A DNA stretch of 64,000 bases, taken from positions 22,388 to 86,387 of the forward strand of contig NZ_AYMP01000017.1 of assembly GCF_000633515.1 (NCBI RefSeq), written 5' to 3'. This document shows positions 25,740 to 35,202 of this stretch, in pieces. The position numbers and the translations under genes are program-made. Within the stretch, counting starts at the first letter, position 1; each line of letters starts with the position of its first letter. The notes below the pieces were generated by a model that saw only the letters and a program-made list of their open reading frames with translations, made no database searches and was not told where the DNA came from. Origin of the DNA: Morganella morganii H1r (GTDB lineage Bacteria; Pseudomonadota; Gammaproteobacteria; Enterobacterales; Enterobacteriaceae).

Positions 25740-28700
25740 GTGAGCAACGAAATACATAGCATGATCACCACTGATGCCAATCAGGCGGTGGCGCGGATGG
25801 CGTATCAGCTGAATGAAGTGATCGCCATCTATCCTATTACCCCGAGTTCCACCATGGCCGAATATGCCGACCACTGGTCCGTGACCGGGGAACCCAATTT
25901 GTGGGGCGATGTCCCGCGCATGATGGAAATGCAGTCGGAGGGCGGAGCCATTGCCACCGTTCACGGCGCACTTCAGACCGGTGCACTGTCGACCACTTTC
26001 ACGTCCTCCCAGGGATTGCTGCTGATGATCCCGTCCCTGTATAAAATTGCCGGACAGCTGATCCCGTTTGTTCTGCATGTGGCGGCGCGGACGGTTGCGA
26101 CTCACGCGCTCTCTATTTTCGGTGATCACTCGGATGTGATGGCGGTACGCCAGACCGGCTGTGCACTGCTGTGCGCCAACAGCGTCCAGCAGGCTCAGGA
26201 CTTTGCGGTGATTTCACAGATAGCCACGCTGAACAGCCGCGTGCCGTTTATTCATTTCTTTGATGGTTTCCGGACCTCTCATGAGATGAACAAAATTATT
26301 GCGGTCAGCCGTGCGGAGCTGAGCAAACTGATCCCGGCAGAGGCGATCCGCGCTCACCGCGACAGAGCACTATCGCCGGAACACCCGGTAATACGCGGCA
26401 CGTCGGCCAATCCGGATACCTATTTCCAGGCCCGCGAAGCGACTAACACGTGGTATGACGCGGTTTATCAGCATGTGACGGATGCAATGGCCGCATTTGG
26501 TGAGGTGACAGGCCGTTATTATCAGCCGTTTACGTATTACGGACACCCGCAGGCAGAGCGCCTGATTATCCTGATGGGATCTGCCGCCGGTCCGGCGGAG
26601 GAAGTGGCGGACAAACTGATTGCGCAGGGCGAAAAAGTCGGCGTGCTGGAAGTGCACCTCTACCGGCCGTTCTCCGCACTGCATTTCCTCGATGCCATTC
26701 CGGACAGTGTGCAGCACATTGCCGTGCTCGACCGGACCAAGGAAGCGGGTGCCCAGGCAGAGCCGCTCTATCTGGATGTGATGACCGCTTTTGCCGAAGC
26801 ATATCAGAACGGGGAACGGGCGCAGCTGCCGCGCATTATCGGCGGACGCTACGGGCTGTCATCCAAAGAGTTTGATCCGGATTGTGTGATGGCGATTTTC
26901 CGTGAACTGACACTAACCTCGCCGAAACGCCGCTTTACAGCCGGTATTATTGATGATGTCACCGGGCTGTCCCTGGCACCGGTTCCGGCGGAATTGCCGG
27001 TCACACACCGCCTCAGTGCGCTGTTTTACGGGCTGGGCAGTGACGGCACGGTTTCAGCCGCCAAAAATGCCATTCAGATCCTCGGCAGTCACACAGATAA
27101 CTATGCGCAGGGCTTTTTTGTCTATGACTCGAAAAAGGCGGGCGGCCTTACCGTTTCTCATCTGCGCATCAGCGAACAGCCGATCCGCGCTACTTATCTG
27201 ATCCGGCAGGCGGATTTTATTGCCTGCCATCAGTGGCAGTTCCTCGACAAATATGAAATGGCGGAGAAACTGGCACCGGGCGGGATTTTTCTGCTCAACA
27301 GCCCGTATCCGGCGGATGAGGTCTGGCACCATATCCCGCAGGATGTTCAGGCAATCCTGGCGGAGAAACAGGCGCAGCTGTATGTTATCAATGCCTACCG
27401 TATTGCCCGTGAATGCCGCCTCGGTGCGCGGATTAATACCGTTATGCAGATGGCGTTTTTCCATCTGACCGCTCTGTTACCGGCGGCGGAAATTCAGTCA
27501 TATTTACAGCAGGCAATCATCCGCAGCTACAGCAAAAAAGGGGAAAGTGTGGTTCAGGATAACCTGATGGCGATAGCCCGCACCCCGGAAGCCCTGCACC
27601 GCGTGCCATTACAGCCCGTGGATATGAGCAGTCTGCCGCGTCCGCCGGTTGTGCCGGATAACGCACCGGAATTTGTCAAAACCGTCACTGCGATGATGCT
27701 GGCCGGGCGCGGTGATGCACTGCCGGTATCGGCATTCCCGCCGGATGGCACCTGGCCTTCCGGTACCACCCGCTGGGAAAAACGCAATATCGCGGAGATG
27801 ATCCCCATCTGGAAACCGTCTCTCTGTACCCAGTGCAACTACTGTGTTGCGGCTTGTCCGCATGCGGCTATCCGCGCCAAAGTGGCCGATCCCGCAGATT
27901 TCAGCGGCGCACCGGATACATTGCAGCGTCTGCCGGTCAAATCCCGCGATATGAAAGGGATGGATTATGTCCTTCAGGTCGCACCGGAGGACTGCACCGG
28001 CTGTAATCTCTGTTATGAGGTCTGCCCGGCGAAAGACCGGGAGGATCCGTCCATCCGTGCCATTAATATGCAGCCGCGGCTGGCACATCTGGCAGAGGAA
28101 AAAGCTGACTTTGATTTCTTCCTGCAACTGCCGGACACCCCGGCATCGCGGCTTGAGCGCATTGATATCCGGACATCACAACTTATCACGCCGTTGTTTG
28201 AATTCTCCGGCGCCTGTGCCGGCTGCGGTGAAACACCGTATATCAAACTGCTGACCCAGTTGTACGGCGAACAGCTGCTGATCGCCAATGCCACCGGCTG
28301 CTCGTCTATTTACGGTGGCAACCTGCCGACCACGCCGTACACCACCAATAAAGAGGGACGCGGTCCTGCCTGGGCCAACTCGCTGTTTGAGGATAATGCC
28401 GAGTTCGGGCTGGGATTCCGTCTGACGGCTGACCAGCATAAAAAACGGGTGAAACGTCTGCTGATGACCTTTGCGGCACAATTGCCGGATGAGTTACAGC
28501 AGCGGCTGACGGATGAAACACTATCTGCGGATGAAAAACGTGATGCTATCACGGAACTGCGGACACTGCTGGCGGATAACCCGGATCCGCGTGCCCGTGA
28601 GCTGTCTGAGGATGCGCATTACCTTCTGCCCAAATCCGTCTGGCTGATCGGCGGTGACGGCTGGGCTTATGATATCGGCTTCGGCGGACTCGACCACGTA

Positions 28701-29315
28701 CTGAGCAGCGGTGAGAATGTCAATGTGCTGGTGCTCGATACCCAGTGTTACTCCAACACCGGCGGCCAGCAATCAAAAGCCACACCGATGGGGGCAGTCA
28801 CCAAATTCGGCGAGGAAGGTAAAGGTAAATCCCGCAAGGATCTGGGCGTGTCCATGATGATGTACGGCAATATATATGTGGCACAGATAGCCATCGGCGC
28901 GCAGATGAACCAGACCGTGAAGGCGATTCAGGAAGCGGAATCCTATCCCGGCCCGTCCCTGATTATTGCCTACAGCCCGTGTGAAGAGCATGGTTATGAC
29001 CTGGCATTCAGTTACGACCAGATGAAAGCGCTGACAGCCAGCGGGTTCTGGCCGCTGTACCGGTTTGATCCGCGCCGTGAGGGCACCGGCAAAGCACCGC
29101 TGGTACTGGATTCCCGTCCGCCGTCACAATCCCCGGCGGAGGTGATGCATCAGGAGCAGCGTTTTAACCGCCTCAGCAGCAGTGATCCGGCGAGAGCCGC
29201 TGTTCTGGCAGAAGAAGCGGAACAACGGACGGTAAAACAGTATGCACTGCTGGAACTGTTAGCTTCACAGAAACCGGAACCGGCCGGAGCCGGTATTGTT
29301 CAGGAGGATGCCTGA
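25740..29315 (+). CDS. nifJ: Pyruvate:ferredoxin/flavodoxin oxidoreductase
   Basis: An enzyme of about 1191 residues, single-chain, normal size for the NifJ/YdbK family. It oxidises pyruvate to acetyl-CoA and reduces ferredoxin or flavodoxin. The N-terminal pyruvate-binding domain has EVIAIYPITPSSTMAEYAD. Two 4Fe-4S ferredoxin motifs follow (CTQCNYCVAACPHA and CTGCNLCYEVCP). The thiamine diphosphate domain has CAGCGETPY and GGDGWAYDIGFGGLDHVLSS, with further motifs after it. A GTG at 25740 follows AAGGG at good spacing; an ATG at 25725 in the same frame is an alternative. It lies 96 bases after the DUF3343 gene without a terminator, so it may share the transcript and supply low-potential electrons to YjiL/YjiM. 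Confidence 0.95.
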   Translation: MSNEIHSMITTDANQAVARMAYQLNEVIAIYPITPSSTMAEYADHWSVTGEPNLWGDVPRMMEMQSEGGAIATVHGALQTGALSTTFTSSQGLLLMIPSLYKIAGQLIPFVLHVAARTVATHALSIFGDHSDVMAVRQTGCALLCANSVQQAQDFAVISQIATLNSRVPFIHFFDGFRTSHEMNKIIAVSRAELSKLIPAEAIRAHRDRALSPEHPVIRGTSANPDTYFQAREATNTWYDAVYQHVTDAMAAFGEVTGRYYQPFTYYGHPQAERLIILMGSAAGPAEEVADKLIAQGEKVGVLEVHLYRPFSALHFLDAIPDSVQHIAVLDRTKEAGAQAEPLYLDVMTAFAEAYQNGERAQLPRIIGGRYGLSSKEFDPDCVMAIFRELTLTSPKRRFTAGIIDDVTGLSLAPVPAELPVTHRLSALFYGLGSDGTVSAAKNAIQILGSHTDNYAQGFFVYDSKKAGGLTVSHLRISEQPIRATYLIRQADFIACHQWQFLDKYEMAEKLAPGGIFLLNSPYPADEVWHHIPQDVQAILAEKQAQLYVINAYRIARECRLGARINTVMQMAFFHLTALLPAAEIQSYLQQAIIRSYSKKGESVVQDNLMAIARTPEALHRVPLQPVDMSSLPRPPVVPDNAPEFVKTVTAMMLAGRGDALPVSAFPPDGTWPSGTTRWEKRNIAEMIPIWKPSLCTQCNYCVAACPHAAIRAKVADPADFSGAPDTLQRLPVKSRDMKGMDYVLQVAPEDCTGCNLCYEVCPAKDREDPSIRAINMQPRLAHLAEEKADFDFFLQLPDTPASRLERIDIRTSQLITPLFEFSGACAGCGETPYIKLLTQLYGEQLLIANATGCSSIYGGNLPTTPYTTNKEGRGPAWANSLFEDNAEFGLGFRLTADQHKKRVKRLLMTFAAQLPDELQQRLTDETLSADEKRDAITELRTLLADNPDPRARELSEDAHYLLPKSVWLIGGDGWAYDIGFGGLDHVLSSGENVNVLVLDTQCYSNTGGQQSKATPMGAVTKFGEEGKGKSRKDLGVSMMMYGNIYVAQIAIGAQMNQTVKAIQEAESYPGPSLIIAYSPCEEHGYDLAFSYDQMKALTASGFWPLYRFDPRREGTGKAPLVLDSRPPSQSPAEVMHQEQRFNRLSSSDPARAAVLAEEAEQRTVKQYALLELLASQKPEPAGAGIVQEDA

Positions 29316-29320
29316 ACGTC

Positions 29321-29776
29321 ATGATGATAAATGACCGGAGCGCCGGGGAAATATCCCCGGCAACGGAACAGGATCTCGCAGCGTTAATTGTCCTTGATAC
29401 CGTTGCGGCACAGGAGCCGCAACGGTGTGAGGCGATCCGCCGCTGGATTGAGCAAAAAATTTGTTTTGTGCTGCGGCGTGAAGGAAAAACAGCCGGTTAC
29501 GGCGTACTGCATTATCACTTTTTCGGCTGCGGATTTATTGAGTTACTGATGGTGGATCCGGCACTGCGCGGGCAGGGGGTCGGCAGTGCATTGCTGGTGG
29601 CATTACAGCAGCAGTGCCGGACAGAAAAACTGTTTACCTCCGTGAATACCTCAAATACCGGTATGCAGGCGTTGCTGCTGCGTCAGGGCTTTGTACTCAG
29701 CGGGCAGGTGGATAATCTGGATGACGGTGATCCGGAACTGTTTTATTTCCGCAGACTGAATTGTAAAAACGATTAA
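29321..29776 (+). CDS. GNAT-family N-acetyltransferase
   Basis: A 151-residue acetyltransferase. The acetyl-CoA motif is FIELLMVDPALRGQGVGSAL, followed by LFTSVNTSNTGMQALLLRQGF, the usual N-terminal to C-terminal order of GNAT motifs A and B. It starts just after the oxidoreductase gene with no terminator between them, so it is probably the last gene of that transcript. The substrate is unknown. Confidence 0.85.
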   Translation: MMINDRSAGEISPATEQDLAALIVLDTVAAQEPQRCEAIRRWIEQKICFVLRREGKTAGYGVLHYHFFGCGFIELLMVDPALRGQGVGSALLVALQQQCRTEKLFTSVNTSNTGMQALLLRQGFVLSGQVDNLDDGDPELFYFRRLNCKND

Positions 29777-29923
29777 CAATATTAATTATTAATCATATTG
29801 AAACTATTTTCCCGGATATATTTTCTGCTTCCGGGAGAGGGGGATTAAGAGCAAACTGATAGCGGAGTAAAATATTAACGATTACATTACAGGCTCAATA
29901 ACAATGCATTAAAGGGATATTTA

Positions 29924-30214
29924 ATGAAAAAGTTAATTTTAGCTGCCGGGTTGTTATCACTTTCTTCCGTTGCATTTTCTGCTCAGTTATCTGCCACCTG
30001 TGAAGATTACTTTAAACAGGTTGATGGATATATGGAATTGCTGGCCAAAAATGATGCAATGAAAGGTCAGGTTGATACCATGAAGCAGCAGTATGCTGAT
30101 TCCAAAAAACAGTTTACGGAATTACCTGCCGATGCACAGGATGCAGCCTGTAAGCAGGGTATTGAGGCGTTAGCGCAGGCTAAAGCCATGATGGAACAGC
30201 AAATGCCGAAATAA
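29924..30214 (+). CDS. DUF5339 periplasmic protein
   Basis: A 96-residue secreted protein. A clean signal peptide (MKKLILAAGLLSLSSVAFSA) is followed by a helical mature domain with two cysteines (TCEDYF and AACKQG) and many lysine and glutamine residues. It matches the small DUF5339 family. AAAGGG precedes the start. A strong terminator follows. The function is unknown. Confidence 0.82.
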   Translation: MKKLILAAGLLSLSSVAFSAQLSATCEDYFKQVDGYMELLAKNDAMKGQVDTMKQQYADSKKQFTELPADAQDAACKQGIEALAQAKAMMEQQMPK

Positions 30215-30233
30215 CGGTCGCTGTGATTATTGA

Positions 30234-30259
30234 CGGGCTGTATGATACAGCCCGTTTTT
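30234..30259 (+). terminator. Rho-independent terminator of the DUF5339 gene
   Basis: A 9-base perfect stem (CGGGCTGTA / TACAGCCCG) with a TGA loop, followed by TTTTT, lies 20 bases after the stop codon. Confidence 0.85.
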
Positions 30260-30263
30260 GTTT

Positions 30264-30926
30264 TCAGCGGGATGAAAACTGTTTGCGGCGTTTTTCATAT
30301 TTCGCCGGATTACGGTGAAAATGGCGCCAGTGAGGTTCGCCTGCGGCATAGAGCAGCTCATAATCCCCCCGTGAATCACCCCAGGCACGCATATGGTATG
30401 CGGATAAATCGCCGTAAACCTGTTGCAGCCGGGCAATTTTCTGGCCGCAGCGGCAGTTGTTGCCGTTGATTTTCCCGGTCAGAATGCCGTCTTTCTCTTC
30501 CAGCTGAGTGCCGATAAGTTTGATCCCCAGCCGCTCCGTAAACGGCTTCAGCACCAGCTCCGGGGATGCGGAACAGAGTGTGACTTCCGCACCTGATGCA
30601 ATTTCCGCTGCCACTGCGTGCAGACCTTCCGGGCGCATCATCTTATGCCAGTAACGTGCGCAGAATTCCTGCGCTTTTTTCTCCACCCAGCGGGCATCGG
30701 TACCGGTCAGAAAGGTGGTGATCAGCACTTCTTTCAGTTCGTCGCGGGTCAGTTTGCGTGAAAAGCAGCGCAGTGTCGGCAGAACCAGACGCAGCATCCG
30801 CAGGGAAAAAACACGTTTACCGAAGGCAAAACGCAGGAAAGGAACAAAACTGTCACGGCGGGTCAGCGTGCCGTCAAAATCAAAAACGGATAACACCGGT
30901 TTTTCTGACGGGGTGGATGCGTGCAT
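30264..30926 (-). CDS. HAD-IB family phosphatase
   Basis: A 220-residue haloacid-dehalogenase phosphatase. Motif I is VFDFDGTLTRRDSF (nucleophile D16, acid D18), motif II is CSASPE, and motif IV is WGDSRGDYELL. The cap region fits subfamily IB, which includes SerB and YfhB/PgpC-type enzymes that act on phosphoserine, phosphatidylglycerophosphate or similar. The substrate cannot be determined. The protein ends with a basic tail (KYEKRRKQFSSR). Confidence 0.85.
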   Translation of the reverse strand: MHASTPSEKPVLSVFDFDGTLTRRDSFVPFLRFAFGKRVFSLRMLRLVLPTLRCFSRKLTRDELKEVLITTFLTGTDARWVEKKAQEFCARYWHKMMRPEGLHAVAAEIASGAEVTLCSASPELVLKPFTERLGIKLIGTQLEEKDGILTGKINGNNCRCGQKIARLQQVYGDLSAYHMRAWGDSRGDYELLYAAGEPHWRHFHRNPAKYEKRRKQFSSR

Positions 30927-30957
30927 AAAGAGGTATACTCCGGTTAAATAGGTGATC

Positions 30958-31077
30958 GTGCAGAGTTTAGCATTTTTTCCGGCAAAAGGAGATATCTGCC
31001 CGGCTTGTCCCGCTGAAGACCATCCGGAACTGCCCGCGCGGATTGAACATCTGTTGCAGAACGGAAAAAGTGGATGA
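30958..31077 (+). CDS. Possible small protein with CPAC motif
   Basis: A GTG-started open frame of 39 codons between the HAD gene and ycdX. It would encode FPAKGDICPACPAEDHPELP and a short helix. The CxxC suggests zinc or redox chemistry if real. No clear ribosome binding site is seen and the family is not recognised, so this is a weak call. Confidence 0.2.
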   Translation: MQSLAFFPAKGDICPACPAEDHPELPARIEHLLQNGKSG

Positions 31078-31180
31078 TAACCCTGACACCCGCCAGTGTG
31101 TTAATTCGTGCGCCGGGTTGAAGACCCGTTTCAGAATCTGATAGGGTCAAGAGGTGCTTAACCGCAGAAAGGAGAGCAGA

Positions 31181-31921
31181 GTGATATATCCGGTTGATTT
31201 ACATGCCCATACGGTTGCCAGTACCCATGCTTACAGTACCGTCCGTGAATATTTCACCGAAGCGGCGGAGAAAGGAATAACCCTGTTTGCGATCACCGAC
31301 CACGGGCCGGACATGGCGGACAGCCCGCATCAGTGGCATTTTTCCAATATGCCGGTTCTGCCGCGCATGATTAACGGTGCCGGACTGCTGTACGGTATTG
31401 AGGCCAATATTAAAAATCAGGCCGGAGAAACGGACTGCACAGATAAAATGGCACAGCAGCTGGATATTATTCTCGCCGGTTTTCACGAACCGGTGTTGCA
31501 GCCGCAGGGACAGGCCGCCAATACCGAAGCCATGATCGCCACTATCCGCAGCGGAAAAGTGCAGATTATCACCCATCCCGGAAACCCGAAATACCCGCTG
31601 GATATTCAGGCGGTGGTGCAGGCGGCAAAGGAGTGCAATGTGGCGCTGGAGATGAATAACTCCTCATTCCTGCATTCACGGGCGGGCAGTGAGAAAAACT
31701 GTCGTGCGATTGCCGAAGCGGTGCGTGATCACGGCGGCTGGATCTCGCTGGGCTCAGATTCGCATTATGCCGGTTATCTGGGTAATTTTGAGCGGGTGGT
31801 GACCATGCTGCGGGAGATTGAGTTTCCTGAAACGCGCATCCTGAATGTGACACCGCGCCGGGTACTGGATTTTCTGGAATCACACGGACGGCCGCCAATC
31901 CCTGAATTTGCCGGACTCTGA
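31181..31921 (+). CDS. ycdX: YcdX-like PHP-domain zinc phosphatase
   Basis: A 246-residue PHP-fold metalloenzyme, highly similar to E. coli YcdX. The metal ligands are visible in [17 protein letters not shown] (H8, H10), [35 protein letters not shown] and LGSDSHYAG. YcdX carries three zinc ions and has phosphatase activity; it is linked to swarming motility in E. coli. The start is GTG at 31181 with AGGAG 7 bases upstream. It ends in a shared terminator with the convergent creatininase gene. Confidence 0.93.
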   Translation: MIYPVDLHAHTVASTHAYSTVREYFTEAAEKGITLFAITDHGPDMADSPHQWHFSNMPVLPRMINGAGLLYGIEANIKNQAGETDCTDKMAQQLDIILAGFHEPVLQPQGQAANTEAMIATIRSGKVQIITHPGNPKYPLDIQAVVQAAKECNVALEMNNSSFLHSRAGSEKNCRAIAEAVRDHGGWISLGSDSHYAGYLGNFERVVTMLREIEFPETRILNVTPRRVLDFLESHGRPPIPEFAGL

Positions 31922-31948
31922 AAAATGCCCCGCATTGCGGGGCTTTTT
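31922..31948. terminator. Bidirectional terminator between ycdX and the creatininase gene
   Basis: A 7-base GC-only stem (GCCCCGC / GCGGGGC) with an ATT loop is flanked by AAAAA on the left and TTTTT on the right. It can terminate transcripts from both convergent genes. Confidence 0.85.
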
Positions 31949-31953
31949 ACTGT

Positions 31954-32733
31954 TTACCTGGCGCGTAAATCATAATTCCAGTTGGTTTTTTCCAGCGCTT
32001 CAATACTTTCCACCACCAGGTCAGTCAGGGCATCCAGCATTTTTTCGCCTTTCTCAATGCTGGCGTAAGTCGGATCGCCGGTGGCACCGGTCACTGAAAC
32101 CTCGGTGATATCCCACATAATCTGCACATTATCACCGTGGCGGATGCTGTCTTCCGGCATCTGACGCACGGCTTTGCTCAGGTCGCACAGATCCGGACAC
32201 ACCGCAGCGGTAATGGAGGATTCCCCCTCACCGCCATGTCCCAGACCGCTCCACTCACGGAAGAAATTCTCCCCGAGACGGCCGCCGAGTACGGACCACC
32301 AGGCCGGCAGGAATGCAAAGACCACATCTTTATGACGCGCTTTGACATTTCGCTGCGCGATATCCAGCGACGGAATATTCCCATCGTGACCATTGAAGAC
32401 AAAAATGTGTTTGATGCCGTACTGAATCAGGCTCTCAAACATGTCTTCCGCAATCGCAATGACGGTTTCAAAGCGGATGTTAATCGCCATCGGTGTGCCG
32501 TTATAGTGTGCGGAAGTACCGAACGGCACGCCCGGTACCACAATCGTGCGGGAAAGGCGCTGCGCCGCCCGGCGGGCAACGGCTTCCGGCACAAACAGAT
32601 CCGGACCGAGCGGCAGATGCGGGCCGTGGCTCTCGCAACTGCCGAAAATGGTAATAGCACTGTCAATTTCGCCCTTATCGAACCGGTTTTTCAGTTCTTC
32701 AGTCGTAAATTCATTCAGGTAAACTTTTTTCAT
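31954..32733 (-). CDS. Creatininase-family amidohydrolase
   Basis: A 259-residue enzyme of the creatininase fold. The metal-binding residues are visible: E34 and H36 in SCESHGPHLPLGPD with D45, H116 in FNGHDGNI, and the acidic cluster GHGGEGESS at 165-173. Family members hydrolyse creatinine, formamides or cyclic amides. Its ATG overlaps the stop of the upstream permease (TAATG), so the two are translationally coupled and probably take up and hydrolyse the same compound. Confidence 0.88.
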   Translation of the reverse strand: MKKVYLNEFTTEELKNRFDKGEIDSAITIFGSCESHGPHLPLGPDLFVPEAVARRAAQRLSRTIVVPGVPFGTSAHYNGTPMAINIRFETVIAIAEDMFESLIQYGIKHIFVFNGHDGNIPSLDIAQRNVKARHKDVVFAFLPAWWSVLGGRLGENFFREWSGLGHGGEGESSITAAVCPDLCDLSKAVRQMPEDSIRHGDNVQIMWDITEVSVTGATGDPTYASIEKGEKMLDALTDLVVESIEALEKTNWNYDLRAR

Positions 32734-34139
32734 TATGATCTCCCTGTGGCCGGTGAGGTGGCTTTTGCCGCCAGCAGCGGATGCAATATCAGATAAATAA
32801 TAACGGTAATAACTAATGCCAGCAGGCCGGTCGGCCAGTCAGACAGAATGTTGTTCAGTGCCATCACCAGACCGGAAGCCATGCCGGCCAGCGCACTGAT
32901 CACCCCGGCATAATTGTATTTCGGCTGACTGTTAATCTGCGTGATGTCGTAGCGGCATTTGCGGGTGATGTAGTAATCCGCCAGCAGCGGCCCGGCCAGC
33001 GGTGGCGCCATAATGCCGAGATAGTTAATAAAATCAGCAAAGAAGATCTGGTAAAAACCGATAGCGCCCAGCACGGTGCCGATAATCCCGGTGGTCAGGA
33101 TCAGCACGTTTTTATTGACCTTTATCCCGGCGGAATCCAGTACCGGCCCGGTATAGAGCGAGTTACAGTAGAGTTCCGCGTCATTGGTGGTCCACAGTGA
33201 CAGTGTCCAGGTGATCACCCCGATCAGCGCCAGCAGGAAGCTTTTCTCGATCATCCAGGTAATGTAGTTCGGCATCCCGACTGTCATGGTGCCGATATAA
33301 CCGACCACATTGAGCAGCGGGTTGGTGAAAATAAAACAGGCCGCCGATCCCCAGAATACCGCAGAAATACTCTTATTAAAGCGGAACAGATCCACACCCA
33401 TCACCGCCCCGGCAATCCAGCTGCCGACGACCATGGTGATCGCGGTTGAGAGCATCAGTCCTTCATTACGGTTGGAATTCTCAATAAAGACCGATAACCC
33501 GCCGCCTTCCTGCAACATGGCATAACCGGTGATCACAGCAATAATCATAATAACCGGTGATACCGGAATGGCGATAATTTCCAGCCCTTTCATGCCATGC
33601 AGTGAGGTGTAGGTAAACAGCAGGCCGGCGACGACACAGGAAAGAAAGACTTCCAGGGTGATCGGCACACCGCTGTAGCCGTGCTCCGCCGGGTTAAAGA
33701 CGATGATCCCGCTGGGATTGCCCAGGAACGTGCCCCAGATATCCCCGACCATGCCGGTGATCGCCGCAAACCAGCCGAGGGTCAGCAGTCCCATCGCAAT
33801 CATCGGCAGGTTCGCACCGAAACGGCCATAGGAAAAACGGCTGATCAGTGCCAGGCTCAGCCCGGTGCGCTGCGCCATAATGCCGAGCAGTGAGGTGAGA
33901 ATAAACAACAATCCCATCCCGATGGCGATAGCCAGCAGCGCCATCGGAAATGACATTCCCGGCCCGCCGTTGGCCCCGGCCAGTGCGCCGCCGATAAATA
34001 ACCCGGTTGCCACATACCCGAAGCCTATCCAGACCAGTACCTGTTTCCAGGTCTCGCGGCGGTGTGTCATCGGTATGGGCGTAAACATAAAATCATGGTC
34101 ATGCGCCGGAGGCGCGGATGACGTCTCGTGTTTGCTCAT
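32733..34139 (-). CDS. NCS1-family permease (CodB-like)
   Basis: A 468-residue inner membrane transporter with about twelve helices. The family pattern includes WIGFGYVATGLFIGGALAGA, SLALISRFSYGRFGANLP and WTTNDAELYCNSLYTGP. NCS1 carriers import cytosine, allantoin, hydantoins or related cyclic amides with protons or sodium. The start at 34139 follows AGGGGAA. It overlaps by one base with the creatininase gene, which supports a cyclic amide such as creatinine or a hydantoin as substrate; that part is inference. Confidence 0.9.
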   Translation of the reverse strand: MSKHETSSAPPAHDHDFMFTPIPMTHRRETWKQVLVWIGFGYVATGLFIGGALAGANGGPGMSFPMALLAIAIGMGLLFILTSLLGIMAQRTGLSLALISRFSYGRFGANLPMIAMGLLTLGWFAAITGMVGDIWGTFLGNPSGIIVFNPAEHGYSGVPITLEVFLSCVVAGLLFTYTSLHGMKGLEIIAIPVSPVIMIIAVITGYAMLQEGGGLSVFIENSNRNEGLMLSTAITMVVGSWIAGAVMGVDLFRFNKSISAVFWGSAACFIFTNPLLNVVGYIGTMTVGMPNYITWMIEKSFLLALIGVITWTLSLWTTNDAELYCNSLYTGPVLDSAGIKVNKNVLILTTGIIGTVLGAIGFYQIFFADFINYLGIMAPPLAGPLLADYYITRKCRYDITQINSQPKYNYAGVISALAGMASGLVMALNNILSDWPTGLLALVITVIIYLILHPLLAAKATSPATGRS

Positions 34140-34388
34140 GGTGTTTCCCCTGTCTTGCGTGGTGTTGGCAGTTGCCATGCTCTTGTTATGATTTATTATT
34201 AGCCCGGTAAAGTTATTGTTTGCAACTAAATTAATGAAAATAAAAGGAAAAGAAAATTTAATATAACGGGCAGGTTGGCGGTAAAAGCGGGACGGGAAAT
34301 CACATAAACGGGAAGGGGAACAAAAAAGCGACGAAAAATGCTGCCATCAGAAATAATGGCAGCAGGATATAAAATAACCGGGTGGTCA

Positions 34389-35201
34389 TTATTCCGGCAG
34401 CGGCACCATACAGACGGCACTGCCGAAGCTGCCGTGACTGCACTCAACCCGGAATTTGCCGTAACGGCTGAGAAACCCGAGCAGGCTGTCGCCGGAGTTA
34501 AAGGTCACAATCCCGGTGACCGGCTGCCCGTCAGTGGACATATGCGGCATCAGGCTGTCTGCCAGTGCCCGTTTAACCAGCCCGGCCTCGGCTGAGGAGC
34601 CGATATAGAATTCTGATTTCAGCCAGTTTACCCCGGCAGAAACGGAATTCACACCCGGAGAGCGGGCTGCGGCAAATACCATCAGTACCCAGCCGTTGGA
34701 GTTCTGGCTGTCGGTCGCAAACGGATGTGCCACCATGTTGTAAGCCGGATTGTGCAGGGCTTTGCGCAGCTCCGGATCACGCAGCACTTTCAGCAGCTGA
34801 GACTGTAAGGCCGGCGGGAAGTGCAGGGTGGCAACGGTATTTCCCGCCAGTTCATCATCAATAAACTGATAAAGCCCCTGGATCCACAATTCAGACTGCG
34901 CAGTGCCGCAGGTGTTGAGATTGTGATACACCCGCCAGGTGCCGTTTCTTTCCCGCACGGCATAACCGGCATGGGAAAAGCTCAGCCCGTAGTCACTCAG
35001 CGCCTGACCCTGACGGACCAGCAGGACGACCCGGTCGCCCTGTTTCTCCAGCCAGTCATTCAGTACTTTGGCCTGTGCGGTGCGCTGTGCGGCTTCCTGC
35101 GGGGTGGGCGGGGATTTATCCGCACAGTTCTGACTGCTGCTGTATGCAAGGCCGGACGCAGTAAGCAGGGCAGCCGCAAAAACGGATTTCAGCAGTCGCA
35201 T
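34389..35201 (-). CDS. DUF2145 secreted protein
   Basis: A 270-residue protein with a signal peptide ending near LAYSSS. It follows the DUF2145 pattern: RVVLLVRQGQALSDYGLSFS, HAGYAVRERNGTWRVYHNLN, HFPPALQ and YNMVAHPF. Four cysteines are spread along the mature part. The fold may be related to papain-like enzymes, since a conserved histidine and an asparagine are present, but no activity is known. It begins immediately after the upstream small secreted protein gene and is coupled to it. Confidence 0.82.
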   Translation of the reverse strand: MRLLKSVFAAALLTASGLAYSSSQNCADKSPPTPQEAAQRTAQAKVLNDWLEKQGDRVVLLVRQGQALSDYGLSFSHAGYAVRERNGTWRVYHNLNTCGTAQSELWIQGLYQFIDDELAGNTVATLHFPPALQSQLLKVLRDPELRKALHNPAYNMVAHPFATDSQNSNGWVLMVFAAARSPGVNSVSAGVNWLKSEFYIGSSAEAGLVKRALADSLMPHMSTDGQPVTGIVTFNSGDSLLGFLSRYGKFRVECSHGSFGSAVCMVPLPE

Positions 35202-35202
35202 A

